From CAYWKU01 sp964459325 (GTDB taxonomy: Bacteria > RBG-13-61-14 > CAYWKU01), in contig CAYWKU010000011.1 of NCBI GenBank assembly GCA_964459325.1, positions 51,605 to 115,604 on the forward strand: a stretch of 64,000 nucleotides of DNA. Direction: 5' to 3'. A model generated the notes under the pieces. It worked only from the letters and a program-made list of their open reading frames with translations. It made no database searches and was not told where the DNA came from. The position numbers and the translations under genes are program-made. This document shows positions 1 through 8,272 of this stretch, one piece after another. The number at the start of each line of letters is the position of its first letter. Positions within the stretch are counted from its first letter, which is position 1.

Positions 1-52
1 GAAAACGGTTACCTCTCATCTTATCACCGAGACGGAGAGGGAGGTGGAGATA

Positions 53-2425
53 TCAGCGTAAATAGCCCAGCGCTTTCAGCTTTTCCTTTTCTTCCGGCCT
101 TATTTTAGTGATTCCATGCTCGCCCCGCGGAGGCAGTGGGTAAGGCTCTATCAGCTTTATCAGCTTTCCCACAACATGCGGGCTTGTTGGAGCCAGGTTC
201 CTCTTTTCCCGGTAGTCGGTTTCCAGATTATAAAGTTCATTTTCAACCGGTCCGTCTCTGTCATTATTTATAATTAATTTAAAGTTGCCTTCGATAACGC
301 TTCTCATACTGTAGTTGCCCCCGATAAAGTCCAGATGCTCGGCGACCACGGAAGGCGGACCTATCTTCTTCCCGGACAGCAGGTTTTCTCCGGGCAACAT
401 GCCTTCGGCCCCTGAACCGGATTCTTCCAGCAAAGTTGCCGGTAAATCGGCCAGGCTTACCGGGCGGGTTATCCTCCTTTTCCCGCCACTCGGCTCCGGA
501 GGTATAATTATCAGCGGCACGTGAATGGTGGTGTTATATAAATTATATCCATGCCCCCAACGGTTGTGTTCCATAAACTCTTCGCCGTGGTCGGAGGTCA
601 GGACAAGCAGGGTTTTTTGGAGAGAATTTATCCGGTTGAGTTTCACACCCCCCAGCACTTTTCGCATTGCCCTGTCAACCCTTAATATTTCACCGTCGTA
701 GCGGTTAATCATGGAATTCAGTATCCATTTTTTGTGAATTTTTCTTAACCTGGCCCAGGCATGAAAGTAAGAATCGAGTTGTACCGTGAAACTTAAAAGG
801 GAAAGAGGAAGGCTCACCATATCCGTCGAGTTTCCGAAAGGACTCATCATGGCCGTATATGCCCAATGCGGGTCGAAGTAGTGAAGGTAAAGAAAAAACG
901 GTTGCTTTCCCTCCGCCCGCTTTATCCAGTTTAAGGACTTACGGGTAATCCATGAAGTACTTTTTGCAAATATATATCGGGGCGGTATATGATGAAATTC
1001 ATCGAACCCCTGTTCAAAAGCAGCGGCGGATGAAACCAGCGGATTGGCGGAGATGGCCGCCGTGTGATAACCGCGTTGGTCGAGGCATTCGGGGAGAGTC
1101 AGATTCTCGCGAGCCAGTCTTACCTTTGCTCCCGTAACGCCGTGCCCGGAAGGTAATTTGCCGGTTAACAGGGTGGCTACCGAGGGAGTGGTATAGGAAG
1201 AGGCGCTGTAAGCGTTTTCAAACACCACCCCCTTTCGAGATAAATTCTCAAGATACGGTGAAGTGTTCCTTTGGTATCCATGATGGGAAAGGTGGTCCGC
1301 CCTCATGGAATCGAATACAACCAGAATTACATTTTCCGCCCGGGCAGGGGGGGAATTTTCCAGCCCGGGTTTAGAAAGATAAACATATGAATCCTCTTCC
1401 GCCTTTTCTTCCCCCTCCGGTGACCAATCCGCCACCTGGATTATCAGGGCCGCCTTCGATTGCATGAGCATAGGCGCCTCGCAACGGATATCCTCCCAAC
1501 GAGTTTTATCCCTTTTGAAATACCAAACCCCTATTTTATGAAGCTTTCCCCTTTCGCTCCTCAAAAACGCGCTTAATTGATATCCGCCCTTCCCTTTCTC
1601 TATACCCACCGCCACGTTAAAAACCGGACGCGGCGGCACTGAAACCGCCTTTTTCACCGAATGATTCGACGGCAGGGCCATCGCGGGTCGGGATTCCCCG
1701 TTGAGCTCCACCCTCAAGCCGCTGTACCTTTTCCTGCCTTTTATATCTATGTTATAATATTTATTTTTATCTCCTATTCGATAGGTGCTCAGTGTTTCAG
1801 GCGCTCGCGGCAGAAAAGTCGCCGAGGCCGGTATCAAAACCATGCAGGCCAGCACGACAGCAATCGCTCCTGGCACATTTCTTTTGACGGGGACATTGAG
1901 CAGGGTCAGGTAAAGAAAAAATAATCCGCTTATACCCAGAAATATCAGTATTACAATATACAGAGACACTTTATTATATGATGCCAACACCCATACCGCC
2001 CCAGGCGTTACAGAGCCCAATACTCTCGATATCCACGCCATAAACCTGCCGCTTCCACCGGCCATCCACGTAAATACGGTCGACTTGGCCAGAATATACG
2101 CCAGAATGGATATGGTTATTATTGCCCATATGGAAGAAGAAAATATATATATTCCATTCATAACAAGTATTGAAATCCAAAGGCCCGGCAGCGCCAGAAC
2201 ATCGAGAATTCTTCCCTTAACCGGGGACAGATTCAGTGTTTTTCCGAAGTAAAGCCACTTGAAGTACCACAGCAGCACCAGCATAATTCCCACGATAAAT
2301 AAGCCCGAAAATGTCCAAAAGGGCTGCCCCGCGGCGATTGCAAAAACAAGCGCGCCCAGCAAAGCCCCGTGCAGGAAATGCAATACTCCGACCAGTAATT
2401 CTCCGACCTTATACTTCATCTTCAT
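53..2425 (-). CDS. Membrane-anchored alkaline-phosphatase-superfamily (sulfatase-fold) enzyme with Thr in place of the catalytic Cys
   Basis: 790 aa. Residues 1-205 hold six or seven hydrophobic segments, followed by a soluble periplasmic region. The sulfatase fold starts near residue 365 (NVILVVFDSMRADHL, metal-binding Asp about 372) and includes the second metal motif SDHGEEF near 612. At the place of the formylglycine motif C-x-P-S-R the protein reads T-T-P-S-V (about 412), so it cannot be a formylglycine sulfatase; a Thr nucleophile is used by phosphoethanolamine and phosphoglycerol transferases of this superfamily. It may modify envelope glycans or lipids (inference). The frame stays open 40 codons further upstream, but that part runs into nifS and lacks an RBS, so ATG 2425 (or 2419) is preferred. 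It lies 25 bp after nifS and probably shares its transcript. Confidence 0.85.
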   Translation of the reverse strand: MKMKYKVGELLVGVLHFLHGALLGALVFAIAAGQPFWTFSGLFIVGIMLVLLWYFKWLYFGKTLNLSPVKGRILDVLALPGLWISILVMNGIYIFSSSIWAIITISILAYILAKSTVFTWMAGGSGRFMAWISRVLGSVTPGAVWVLASYNKVSLYIVILIFLGISGLFFLYLTLLNVPVKRNVPGAIAVVLACMVLIPASATFLPRAPETLSTYRIGDKNKYYNIDIKGRKRYSGLRVELNGESRPAMALPSNHSVKKAVSVPPRPVFNVAVGIEKGKGGYQLSAFLRSERGKLHKIGVWYFKRDKTRWEDIRCEAPMLMQSKAALIIQVADWSPEGEEKAEEDSYVYLSKPGLENSPPARAENVILVVFDSMRADHLSHHGYQRNTSPYLENLSRKGVVFENAYSASSYTTPSVATLLTGKLPSGHGVTGAKVRLARENLTLPECLDQRGYHTAAISANPLVSSAAAFEQGFDEFHHIPPRYIFAKSTSWITRKSLNWIKRAEGKQPFFLYLHYFDPHWAYTAMMSPFGNSTDMVSLPLSLLSFTVQLDSYFHAWARLRKIHKKWILNSMINRYDGEILRVDRAMRKVLGGVKLNRINSLQKTLLVLTSDHGEEFMEHNRWGHGYNLYNTTIHVPLIIIPPEPSGGKRRITRPVSLADLPATLLEESGSGAEGMLPGENLLSGKKIGPPSVVAEHLDFIGGNYSMRSVIEGNFKLIINNDRDGPVENELYNLETDYREKRNLAPTSPHVVGKLIKLIEPYPLPPRGEHGITKIRPEEKEKLKALGYLR

Positions 2426-2450
2426 TGTATCAGATGGAGACGGGAATCTT

Positions 2451-3626
2451 TCAGCAGGCTGATTTCTTATCCCGATACAAGGGGCTGAAGGAGCGCAATC
2501 TTTCCACCACCCGCGGCAGCACCTCCAGCACGTAATCGATTTCATCTTCGGTGGTATCCTTGCCGAGGCTCAGCCTGGCGGCGCCCCTCATGCGTTCATA
2601 GCCGAACCCCATAGCCTGCATTACGTGGCTCGGCTCCTCGGAGCCGGTGGAACAAGCGCTCCCCGAGCTTACCGCCACCCCCTCCATGTCCAGCGTCAAC
2701 AGCACCGCTTCCCCTTCCACCGAGCCGAAGCTCACGTTCAGGGTGTTGGGAGAACGATGCTCGGGATGGCCGTTTAGCCCGACATCATCAACCTTAGCAA
2801 ATATTCCCTTTTCCAGCTTATCCCGAAGCCTTCGTATCCTTTCCGAAGCCTCCGACAACTCGGCCTTTGCCAACTCGCACGCCGTACCCAGGGCCACCGC
2901 GCCGGCCACGTTTGCGGTGCCCGCCCTTCGGCCTTCTTCCTGGCCGCCGCCGTGTATGAGGCTTTCCAGTTTGATTCCACCTCTTACGTAAAGGGCGCCG
3001 ACGCCTTTGGGGGCATATATCTTGTGGCCCGATATTGAGAGCAGGTCGACGTTCAACTCGCTAACATCCAGCGGCAGTTTGCCTGCCGCCTGAACCGCGT
3101 CGGTATGAAAGAAAACCCTCCGCTTATTTGCTATGTCGGCCATCTCCTTGATGGGGAAAACGTTGCCGGTTTCGTTGTTTACCATCATTGCCGTTACCAG
3201 GACGGTATCGTCCCTGAAAGCGTTCCGGTACTCATCCAGGTCTATCATCCCCTGTTCGTCTACAGGAAGATAAGTTACCGGATGGCCTGGCTTTTCCAGG
3301 TATCGGCACACTTCCAGGACCGCCGGATGCTCCACGGAGGTGGTTATTATATGCCGCCCTTTTTTATGGTGTTTCTCCACAATTCCTTTTATGGCCAGGT
3401 TGTTGGATTCGGAGCCGCATGAGGTGAAAACAATTTCGCCGGGTTTGGCGCCCAGAAAATCCGCCACCTGCTCGCGGGCCTTATCAAAATATTCCCGGGC
3501 TTCCTTCCCGGCCCAGTGCAGGCTGGAAGGGTTGCCCCAGTATTCGGTGAGAAGCGGCTCGACGGCCTCGAAAACCTCGAACCTTACCGGAGTGGTTGCG
3601 TTATAGTCAAGGTAAATGTTACTCAT
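2451..3626 (-). CDS. nifS: Cysteine desulfurase (NifS/IscS family)
   Basis: 391 aa, normal family length. PLP-dependent class V aminotransferase fold that removes sulfur from L-cysteine as an enzyme-bound persulfide for Fe-S cluster or thio-cofactor assembly. Visible motifs: N-terminal YLDYNATTP, the PLP-lysine segment SGHKIYAPKGVGALY, and the active-site Cys loop SSGSACSTGSEEPSHVM, whose short form resembles NifS/IscS rather than SufS. The start overlaps the cysE stop by 4 bp (ATGA), so the two are translationally coupled: CysE starts cysteine synthesis and NifS consumes cysteine. No IscU scaffold is adjacent. Whether the role is general Fe-S assembly or tRNA thiolation cannot be told from sequence. 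Confidence 0.95.
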   Translation of the reverse strand: MSNIYLDYNATTPVRFEVFEAVEPLLTEYWGNPSSLHWAGKEAREYFDKAREQVADFLGAKPGEIVFTSCGSESNNLAIKGIVEKHHKKGRHIITTSVEHPAVLEVCRYLEKPGHPVTYLPVDEQGMIDLDEYRNAFRDDTVLVTAMMVNNETGNVFPIKEMADIANKRRVFFHTDAVQAAGKLPLDVSELNVDLLSISGHKIYAPKGVGALYVRGGIKLESLIHGGGQEEGRRAGTANVAGAVALGTACELAKAELSEASERIRRLRDKLEKGIFAKVDDVGLNGHPEHRSPNTLNVSFGSVEGEAVLLTLDMEGVAVSSGSACSTGSEEPSHVMQAMGFGYERMRGAARLSLGKDTTEDEIDYVLEVLPRVVERLRSFSPLYRDKKSAC

Positions 3627-4321
3627 GGCAGCGTTTTCTTAACCTCCTGCGATTGTCCTTGCAAGCGCAATCCCTCGATTTCTTCCTGCAGTCGCTGAAT
3701 TTCCTCTCTCATATCGGCTACCTGGTCGGCAAGCGACTGCAGTGCGCTGCATTCCGGGTCGGGGAGCCGGCCGTGCTCCAGGTCAAACGGCTCCCTGCAC
3801 TCGTTCGGGTCGCGCGACACGATTCTGCCGGGAACTCCAACTACTGTGGAGTAAGGTGGCACGTCCCTGACAACCACTGAACCGGAGCCGATTTTGGAAT
3901 GATGGCCAACATTTACCGGCCCCAATATTTTCGCTCCGGCCCCTATGGTAACGTGGTCTCCCACCGAAGGATGCCGCTTGGACTTGCGGGTACTGGTGCC
4001 ACCCAGTGTCACCTGGTGATATATGGTCACATCATCGCCTATGTCGGCGGTCTCGCCTATCACCACGCCCATACCGTGGTCTACGAAAAATCGGCGGCCG
4101 ATTTTCGCGCCGGGATGTATTTCAATGCCCGATATGGCTCGATTCAAATGGGAAATCGCGCGAGCGAGCAGCCTAAAGTTCTTACCCCAGAGTTTATGAG
4201 CCACCCTGTGCAATATGATGGCGTGAAAACCGGGATAGAGAAGTATTATCTCCAGCGCATTTCTTGCCGCCGGGTCTCTCTGAAATGCGGTCTTTATATC
4301 TTCCCTTATAGTTTTAATCAT
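3623..4321 (-). CDS. cysE: Serine O-acetyltransferase
   Basis: 232 aa. Transfers acetyl from acetyl-CoA to L-serine, the first step of cysteine synthesis. The N-terminal helical part (about 1-65) is short, as in the EpsC/short CysE type. It is followed by a left-handed beta-helix of hexapeptide repeats with the catalytic segment VDHGMGVVIGETA and the loop GGTSTRKSKRHPSVGDHV. The C-terminal 40 residues form a charged coiled coil. ATG 4321 is chosen over an in-frame TTG at 4327 because AAGG lies upstream. First gene of cysE-nifS-phosphatase-fold enzyme; a TATAAT sits upstream at 4362-4367. Confidence 0.95.
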   Translation of the reverse strand: MIKTIREDIKTAFQRDPAARNALEIILLYPGFHAIILHRVAHKLWGKNFRLLARAISHLNRAISGIEIHPGAKIGRRFFVDHGMGVVIGETADIGDDVTIYHQVTLGGTSTRKSKRHPSVGDHVTIGAGAKILGPVNVGHHSKIGSGSVVVRDVPPYSTVVGVPGRIVSRDPNECREPFDLEHGRLPDPECSALQSLADQVADMREEIQRLQEEIEGLRLQGQSQEVKKTLP

Positions 4322-4361
4322 GTTCAACCTTACAACTCAATCTTCTTCCGTTTATCCTTAA

Positions 4362-4391
4362 ATTATACAATTTAAAAGGAATTTACTCCAA
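4362..4391 (-). promoter_or_regulatory. Candidate sigma-70-type promoter of the cysE operon
   Basis: On the minus strand a perfect TATAAT (4367-4362) lies about 40 nt before the cysE ATG. A weak -35 (TTGGAG, 4391-4386) is 18 bp further upstream, inside the end of the preceding lipoprotein gene. Called from consensus matching only. Confidence 0.4.
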
Positions 4392-4946
4392 CCAGGCCAG
4401 TTTTTCGGTGGAGGTATCGGCTTGCGCCCGGAGCACAAACTCGTCAGCCGATGGATTCACCTCCATCAATATATCCCCTTCCGAATGGTTCCATCTGGCG
4501 GAATAAGGCTCCTCGACCTTTTCTCCCTGTTTGCCGGTTTCGGGTGTACCGGAAATTTCATCCGGCTCCCCGAATTTCGGCTTCAACTCCGCCAGTAGCA
4601 CGGAAAAAGTTTCCGCCCGAATGCCCGGTTCCTTGATTTCGGCCTTGTATGTAATCCCCTTGAGAGCTGGATTGCCGAAGAAGGGGTCCTTAAAGAACAG
4701 CTTCATTTCCCCCGGTACCCCCGCCAGGAAAAACGGCGCCTTGGCAATTTTGAGCCCTTTTTGGGAGCCTTCGGCCTCCTTCAGCTCCTCTTGCTCCAAA
4801 ACTTCCTTCACTTCCTGCCATGTCATCCCCCATTGCAACCCGTAAAGGAAGTACGAGCCTCGCTCTTTCCTCTGGCAGGAAACCACCGCTAGCATTATAC
4901 CCAGAAGTAATACGCAAACTACAACGCGGGTTCCGGCATTATTCAT
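4383..4946 (-). CDS. Small predicted lipoprotein of unknown function
   Basis: 187 aa. The N-terminus (hydrophobic VVVCVLLLGIMLAVVSC, then QRKE) is a typical lipoprotein signal with a lipobox Cys near residue 25. The mature part contains GLQWGMTWQEVKEVLEQ, a pattern seen in small periplasmic proteins that read like a folded alpha/beta domain with a conserved W-G-M-x-x-x-E-V turn. I recognise no catalytic motif. ATG 4946 is preferred over TTG 4952 because GGAA lies 8 nt upstream. It sits 61 bp upstream of cysE on the same strand; the cysE promoter overlaps its 3' end, so it may be a separate unit. Confidence 0.75.
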   Translation of the reverse strand: MNNAGTRVVVCVLLLGIMLAVVSCQRKERGSYFLYGLQWGMTWQEVKEVLEQEELKEAEGSQKGLKIAKAPFFLAGVPGEMKLFFKDPFFGNPALKGITYKAEIKEPGIRAETFSVLLAELKPKFGEPDEISGTPETGKQGEKVEEPYSARWNHSEGDILMEVNPSADEFVLRAQADTSTEKLAWLE

Positions 4947-5135
4947 GAACAAGTTCCTTTCCGTTCTTTCATCATGCCTTTTTCGGAATCAGGTTCCCTT
5001 TACCCTTATTATGGCACTGACAGCGGCTTTAGTCTACATGCCGGAAAAACTTATTTTGTTCCCGGCTTTGAGAAATTATTATAGCAGCTATTGGAAATGA
5101 ATAAAAATGTGGACGGGGAATAAGCAGATAATTGA

Positions 5136-5171
5136 TAAGGGCGAGGCGCTCGTCGTGCCCCGCCCTTTTTT
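5136..5171. terminator. GC-rich hairpin with T-run
   Basis: Inverted repeat GGGCGAGGC / GCCCCGCCC (5139-5165) with T6 on the plus strand and an A-run on the other side. It lies just after the stop of the exported coiled-coil gene (minus strand), with no plus-strand gene upstream, so termination would have to be of the minus transcript, where the U-tract is weak (CTTAT). The rest of 4947-5182 shows nothing recognisable. Confidence 0.4.
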
Positions 5172-5182
5172 GACGGCTTTCC

Positions 5183-5905
5183 CTAAAACCTTTTGTAGGC
5201 GGTCTGACCGGTAACTCGCTCGAACCAGGCCTTTATTACTCCGTTGCGGTCGTTTTCGTACTTTTCCAACTCTTTCTTCACCTGTTTCAGGCGCTGCTCG
5301 ACCGTTTCCACCCGTTTGTGCATAACTTCCCGTTTAAGCTCGTAGACCTGCCCCAGCTTTTTGTTTATGGTTTCCTCGAGCTCCTTTTTCTTTGCATCGT
5401 CCGTAGCACTCCGATATTCCATTCCGAGTCCGCGGATTTCCTGTTTCAGCGAGCGCAACTCATCCGCTTTTTTTGCGAATTCGGGATTCGTCGTGACTCG
5501 AGGTCCCCCGCGCTCTCCTTTCATACCACCGCGAGATGTACCCGGCCCCATATGTCCCGGCTTTCTACCGGGTCTCATGCGACCGCTCTTCCCGGCGAGC
5601 CCTTTGTCGGGTCCCATCCGACCGGAACCGCCGCGGCCTCCCGGGCCAATGCCCATCATAGCGCCGCAACCCAGTTCGGGGTTCTGCCTGCAAACCCTCA
5701 TCATCATGCGGGCCTGCTCGGGATGCTCTTTGTTGAAATTGCGCCAGGCCTGCCGCCTCTGTGCAGGAGTATAAGCGGTGTCCTCCGTTTGCTCGGAGCT
5801 CACCTCTTTGCCCTGAGATTTGTCGGAAGCGGCGTCGCTCGTCCCCTGACACGCGAAAACCGCTACCAGAAATATTACGGTCGTCATAAGTACCAGCTTT
5901 CTCAT
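5183..5905 (-). CDS. Exported Gly/Met-rich coiled-coil protein, possibly Spy/CpxP-like
   Basis: 240 aa. The signal peptide MRKLVLMTTVIFLVAVFACQG ends at a lipobox-like Cys (residue 19). A short helical segment (YTPAQRRQAWRNFNKEHPEQ) is followed by a 50-residue Gly/Arg/Met-rich linker (about 95-150), then a long charged coiled coil (about 155-225) of the kind found in Spy, CpxP and CnrX-type periplasmic stress proteins. ATG 5905 is preferred over 5923 because AAAGGAG lies 8 nt upstream only there. It follows the anti-sigma factor by 27 bp, so it is a likely member of the ECF operon and a plausible sensor or effector (inference). Family membership is uncertain. Confidence 0.65.
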   Translation of the reverse strand: MRKLVLMTTVIFLVAVFACQGTSDAASDKSQGKEVSSEQTEDTAYTPAQRRQAWRNFNKEHPEQARMMMRVCRQNPELGCGAMMGIGPGGRGGSGRMGPDKGLAGKSGRMRPGRKPGHMGPGTSRGGMKGERGGPRVTTNPEFAKKADELRSLKQEIRGLGMEYRSATDDAKKKELEETINKKLGQVYELKREVMHKRVETVEQRLKQVKKELEKYENDRNGVIKAWFERVTGQTAYKRF

Positions 5906-5932
5906 CTTTTCTGCTCCTTTCATCTGGTCGTA

Positions 5933-6454
5933 TTAAAATTGCTCCAAATCGGTCCGAATCTCGTCCAGCTCCGCCATCATGTTATCCAGCTCGTCCATCA
6001 TTCCCCCTTGCTCATCGGTTTCAGCCTCGGAAACCTTCCCGAGACCCGATGCATCATCCAACGTTGTCTCAATACCATCCAACCGGACTTCGATGCTTTC
6101 CGTTACCGTGTATCCGGCCGGCGGCTCCAGCCTTCCAAGCGGTACCGTCAACATCACCACCAGCGCCGCCGCCACAGCCAATGCCGCCATCGGCCTGAGC
6201 ACTCCCGGCATTCTGACCGGAGTCTCATATCTCACAGGCAGTGTCCGCGCTTTGCCCGCTACAGTAAAATCGGTTGCTGATTCCACGGCGCGGTAGGATT
6301 CGAGCGTCTGCCGATGAAGCTCTAACCAGCGGCTGCATTCGGGGCAGGCTTGAAGGTGTTTTTCGAAGCCCCCGGGGTCGGGAGCTTCACCATAAAGGTA
6401 CAAAATCAGCGTGGTGGACGATTCGGGGCATTCCATATTTCCCTTTTCTCCCAT
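5933..6454 (-). CDS. Zinc-finger anti-sigma factor (transmembrane)
   Basis: 173 aa. The N-terminal cytoplasmic domain has the H-x3-C-x2-C zinc motif (HLQACPEC, about residues 33-40) of ZAS/zf-HC2 anti-sigma factors. One membrane segment follows at about 88-110 (RPMAALAVAAALVVMLTVPL), then an acidic Met-rich periplasmic tail. ATG 6454 has GGAGGAG upstream. It lies 5 bp after the ECF sigma gene, the usual sigma/anti-sigma order, so it should hold that sigma factor inactive at the membrane until an envelope signal arrives. Confidence 0.88.
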   Translation of the reverse strand: MGEKGNMECPESSTTLILYLYGEAPDPGGFEKHLQACPECSRWLELHRQTLESYRAVESATDFTVAGKARTLPVRYETPVRMPGVLRPMAALAVAAALVVMLTVPLGRLEPPAGYTVTESIEVRLDGIETTLDDASGLGKVSEAETDEQGGMMDELDNMMAELDEIRTDLEQF

Positions 6455-6459
6455 TTTAC

Positions 6460-7017
6460 TTACTCCTCCAGGGCCTTGCGCAGCTTTTTCAGGGCCGTGT
6501 GCATCTGGGTCAGGACAGTGCCCAACGGCCTGCCGGTGACTTCGCTTATCCGCGCGAAGCTCAAACCGGCTTCCTCCCTGAACAGAAAAACCTGCCGTTG
6601 CTCGGGGGTCAGCTCCCCCAACGCCTTCGATGCTCTCTCCAAGGTTTCCCGCGCTATTGCCGTACTTTCGGGGTCCTGAGATATATCGGCCCTTGCTTCG
6701 GGGTTATCCGTCACGGCATCTCTTGTCTTGCGTCTCAGGTGGTCAACCCCGAGCCGCATGGCGATAGTCCAGACCCAGCTTCGGAGGGGCCGGGAAGGGT
6801 CATACTTTCCGCGATGCCTTACCACCCGCTCGAGGGTTTCCTGGAAGATATCCTCGGCGGCGCTCTTGTCCCCCACCTGTTTGAGTATTGTCCCGTACAG
6901 CGGCCCGCTTATTTTACTCAGAATAATTTCCATGGCTTCGGAGTTTCCGTTACGATATTCAACAAACAACTCCTCTTCGCTCTTTTTGCCCCGCGGATAC
7001 TCATCCATCTCTTCCAT
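6460..7017 (-). CDS. ECF-type RNA polymerase sigma factor
   Basis: 185 aa, the usual ECF length. Region 2 includes AAEDIFQETLERVVRHRGKY and SWVWTIAMRLGVDHLRRK; region 4 has the helix-turn-helix LTPEQRQVFLFREEAGLSFA with a typical C-terminal basic helix. There is no region 3 or extra C-terminal domain. It is the first gene of a three-gene unit with the zinc anti-sigma factor and the exported coiled-coil protein, and it diverges from the phosphofructokinase gene. The start may be ATG 7017 or ATG 7008; a GGAAGAG precedes the second. Confidence 0.92.
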   Translation of the reverse strand: MEEMDEYPRGKKSEEELFVEYRNGNSEAMEIILSKISGPLYGTILKQVGDKSAAEDIFQETLERVVRHRGKYDPSRPLRSWVWTIAMRLGVDHLRRKTRDAVTDNPEARADISQDPESTAIARETLERASKALGELTPEQRQVFLFREEAGLSFARISEVTGRPLGTVLTQMHTALKKLRKALEE

Positions 7018-7104
7018 CCTTGAATACGAACATCATTACAAATTATTTTAAGCTTTTCCAAAATTTTTGCAGCAGTTTCCGATATTCCGTTTATTTCCGC
7101 CAAC

Positions 7105-7133
7105 TTGACCTGTCCGAAGGAAACGGCTACTTT
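7105..7133 (+). promoter_or_regulatory. Candidate promoter of the phosphofructokinase gene
   Basis: TTGACC (7105-7110), a 17-bp spacer and TACTTT (7128-7133) lie about 33 bp before the ATG at 7167 in the divergent spacer. The -35 matches 5 of 6 consensus bases; the -10 matches only the three most conserved positions. Confidence 0.35.
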
Positions 7134-7166
7134 GAGATGAACAAAAACCTCAAGGAGCGAAGTACA

Positions 7167-8264
7167 ATGCCTTCAGATGATATAAAACGAATTGGAGTTC
7201 TGACGGGAGGAGGCGACGCGCCGGGGTTGAATGCAGTTATTCGGTCTCTGGTCAAAACCTCCATAGATGTTTACGGCTGGGAAGTTTACGGTATCTTCGA
7301 CGGTTACGAAGGATTAATGACACCGGGCAAGATAAAGCGCCTCGGCCTGGAAGACATCAAGGGAATACTGCACCTCGGTGGCACCATCCTGGGCACCAGC
7401 AACCGCTCCAATCCGTTCAAAATGCCCAAAAAAGTAAATGATGAAATCACCTACACCGATGAGTCCGACAAGGTCATACAAACGGTAAATGAATATCATC
7501 TGGACTGCGTGGCCGTCATCGGGGGCGACGGCACCTTGCTGCTGGGAGACCGTCTGCGACAGAAGGGCATGGAGATGGTCGGCATCCCCAAAACCATTGA
7601 CAACGACATCATGGCCACCGACTTCACTTTCGGCTTCGACAGCGCAGTGACCACCGCAATGGAGGCGATAGACAAAATACACACCACCGCCGAATCCCAC
7701 CACCGGGTGATGATAGTGGAGGTGATGGGCCGGAACGTGGGCTGGATAGCACTTTACGCCGGGCTGGCATCCAGCGCGGACGTTATATTGATACCGGAAA
7801 TCCCCTTCAATATCGAGGAAATCTCCAAAAAGGTGAAGGAAAGAGAACAGCAGGGAAGGCACTTCTGCGTCATAGTAATCGGTGAAGGCGCCCGCCCCAG
7901 GGGCGGCGACCAGATTTACCGGAAAAACGGCTCGGAAATAGATTACGGCAGACTCGGTGGAGTGGGGAATTTCCTGGCGGACAAACTGGCCAACCTCATA
8001 GAAAACGAAATTCGAGTAACTCAACTGGGACACGTGCAGCGCGGCGGCTCACCCACAAACGTAGACAGAATATTGGGCATGAGGTTCGGCTTCGCCGCCA
8101 CCGAACTCATTGCGGAAAAGAAGTTCGGACACATGGTGGCTTTGCGAGGAAACGACCTCGTTACCGCCAAGCTGGACGAAGTGGTGGGCGAGCAAAAGTC
8201 CATTCCATTGGAGCATCCTCTCATAAAGATGGCTGAGGATATCGGCATCGAGTTCGGCCGATAA
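7167..8264 (+). CDS. pfkA: 6-phosphofructokinase (group III type)
   Basis: 365 aa. Phosphorylates fructose 6-phosphate in glycolysis. Motifs: GVLTGGGDAPGLNAVIR (phosphate-donor loop), GGDGT (about 110) and PKTIDNDI (about 131). The pair GGDG plus PKTIDND combines the Gly of ATP enzymes at E. coli position 104 with the Lys seen at position 124 in PPi enzymes. PPi-dependent enzymes normally read GGDD, so ATP use is favoured but not certain. ATG 7167 is chosen because AAGGAG lies 9 nt upstream; the frame is open further upstream without an RBS. The next gene follows after 8 bp. Confidence 0.93.
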   Translation: MPSDDIKRIGVLTGGGDAPGLNAVIRSLVKTSIDVYGWEVYGIFDGYEGLMTPGKIKRLGLEDIKGILHLGGTILGTSNRSNPFKMPKKVNDEITYTDESDKVIQTVNEYHLDCVAVIGGDGTLLLGDRLRQKGMEMVGIPKTIDNDIMATDFTFGFDSAVTTAMEAIDKIHTTAESHHRVMIVEVMGRNVGWIALYAGLASSADVILIPEIPFNIEEISKKVKEREQQGRHFCVIVIGEGARPRGGDQIYRKNGSEIDYGRLGGVGNFLADKLANLIENEIRVTQLGHVQRGGSPTNVDRILGMRFGFAATELIAEKKFGHMVALRGNDLVTAKLDEVVGEQKSIPLEHPLIKMAEDIGIEFGR

Positions 8265-8272
8265 AATCGAAA

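Noticed and set aside
53..2425. Calling the first gene a formylglycine sulfatase
   Set aside because: The catalytic Cys and following Arg are replaced by Thr and Val.
2426..2545. 40-codon N-terminal extension of the sulfatase-fold gene
   Set aside because: It overlaps nifS, is Cys/Trp-rich without hydrophobic pattern, and lacks an RBS; the membrane protein starts well at 2425.
5318..6280. Long plus-strand open frame across the anti-sigma region
   Set aside because: Low-complexity His/Arg/Ser translation opposite two well-supported genes; a shadow frame.
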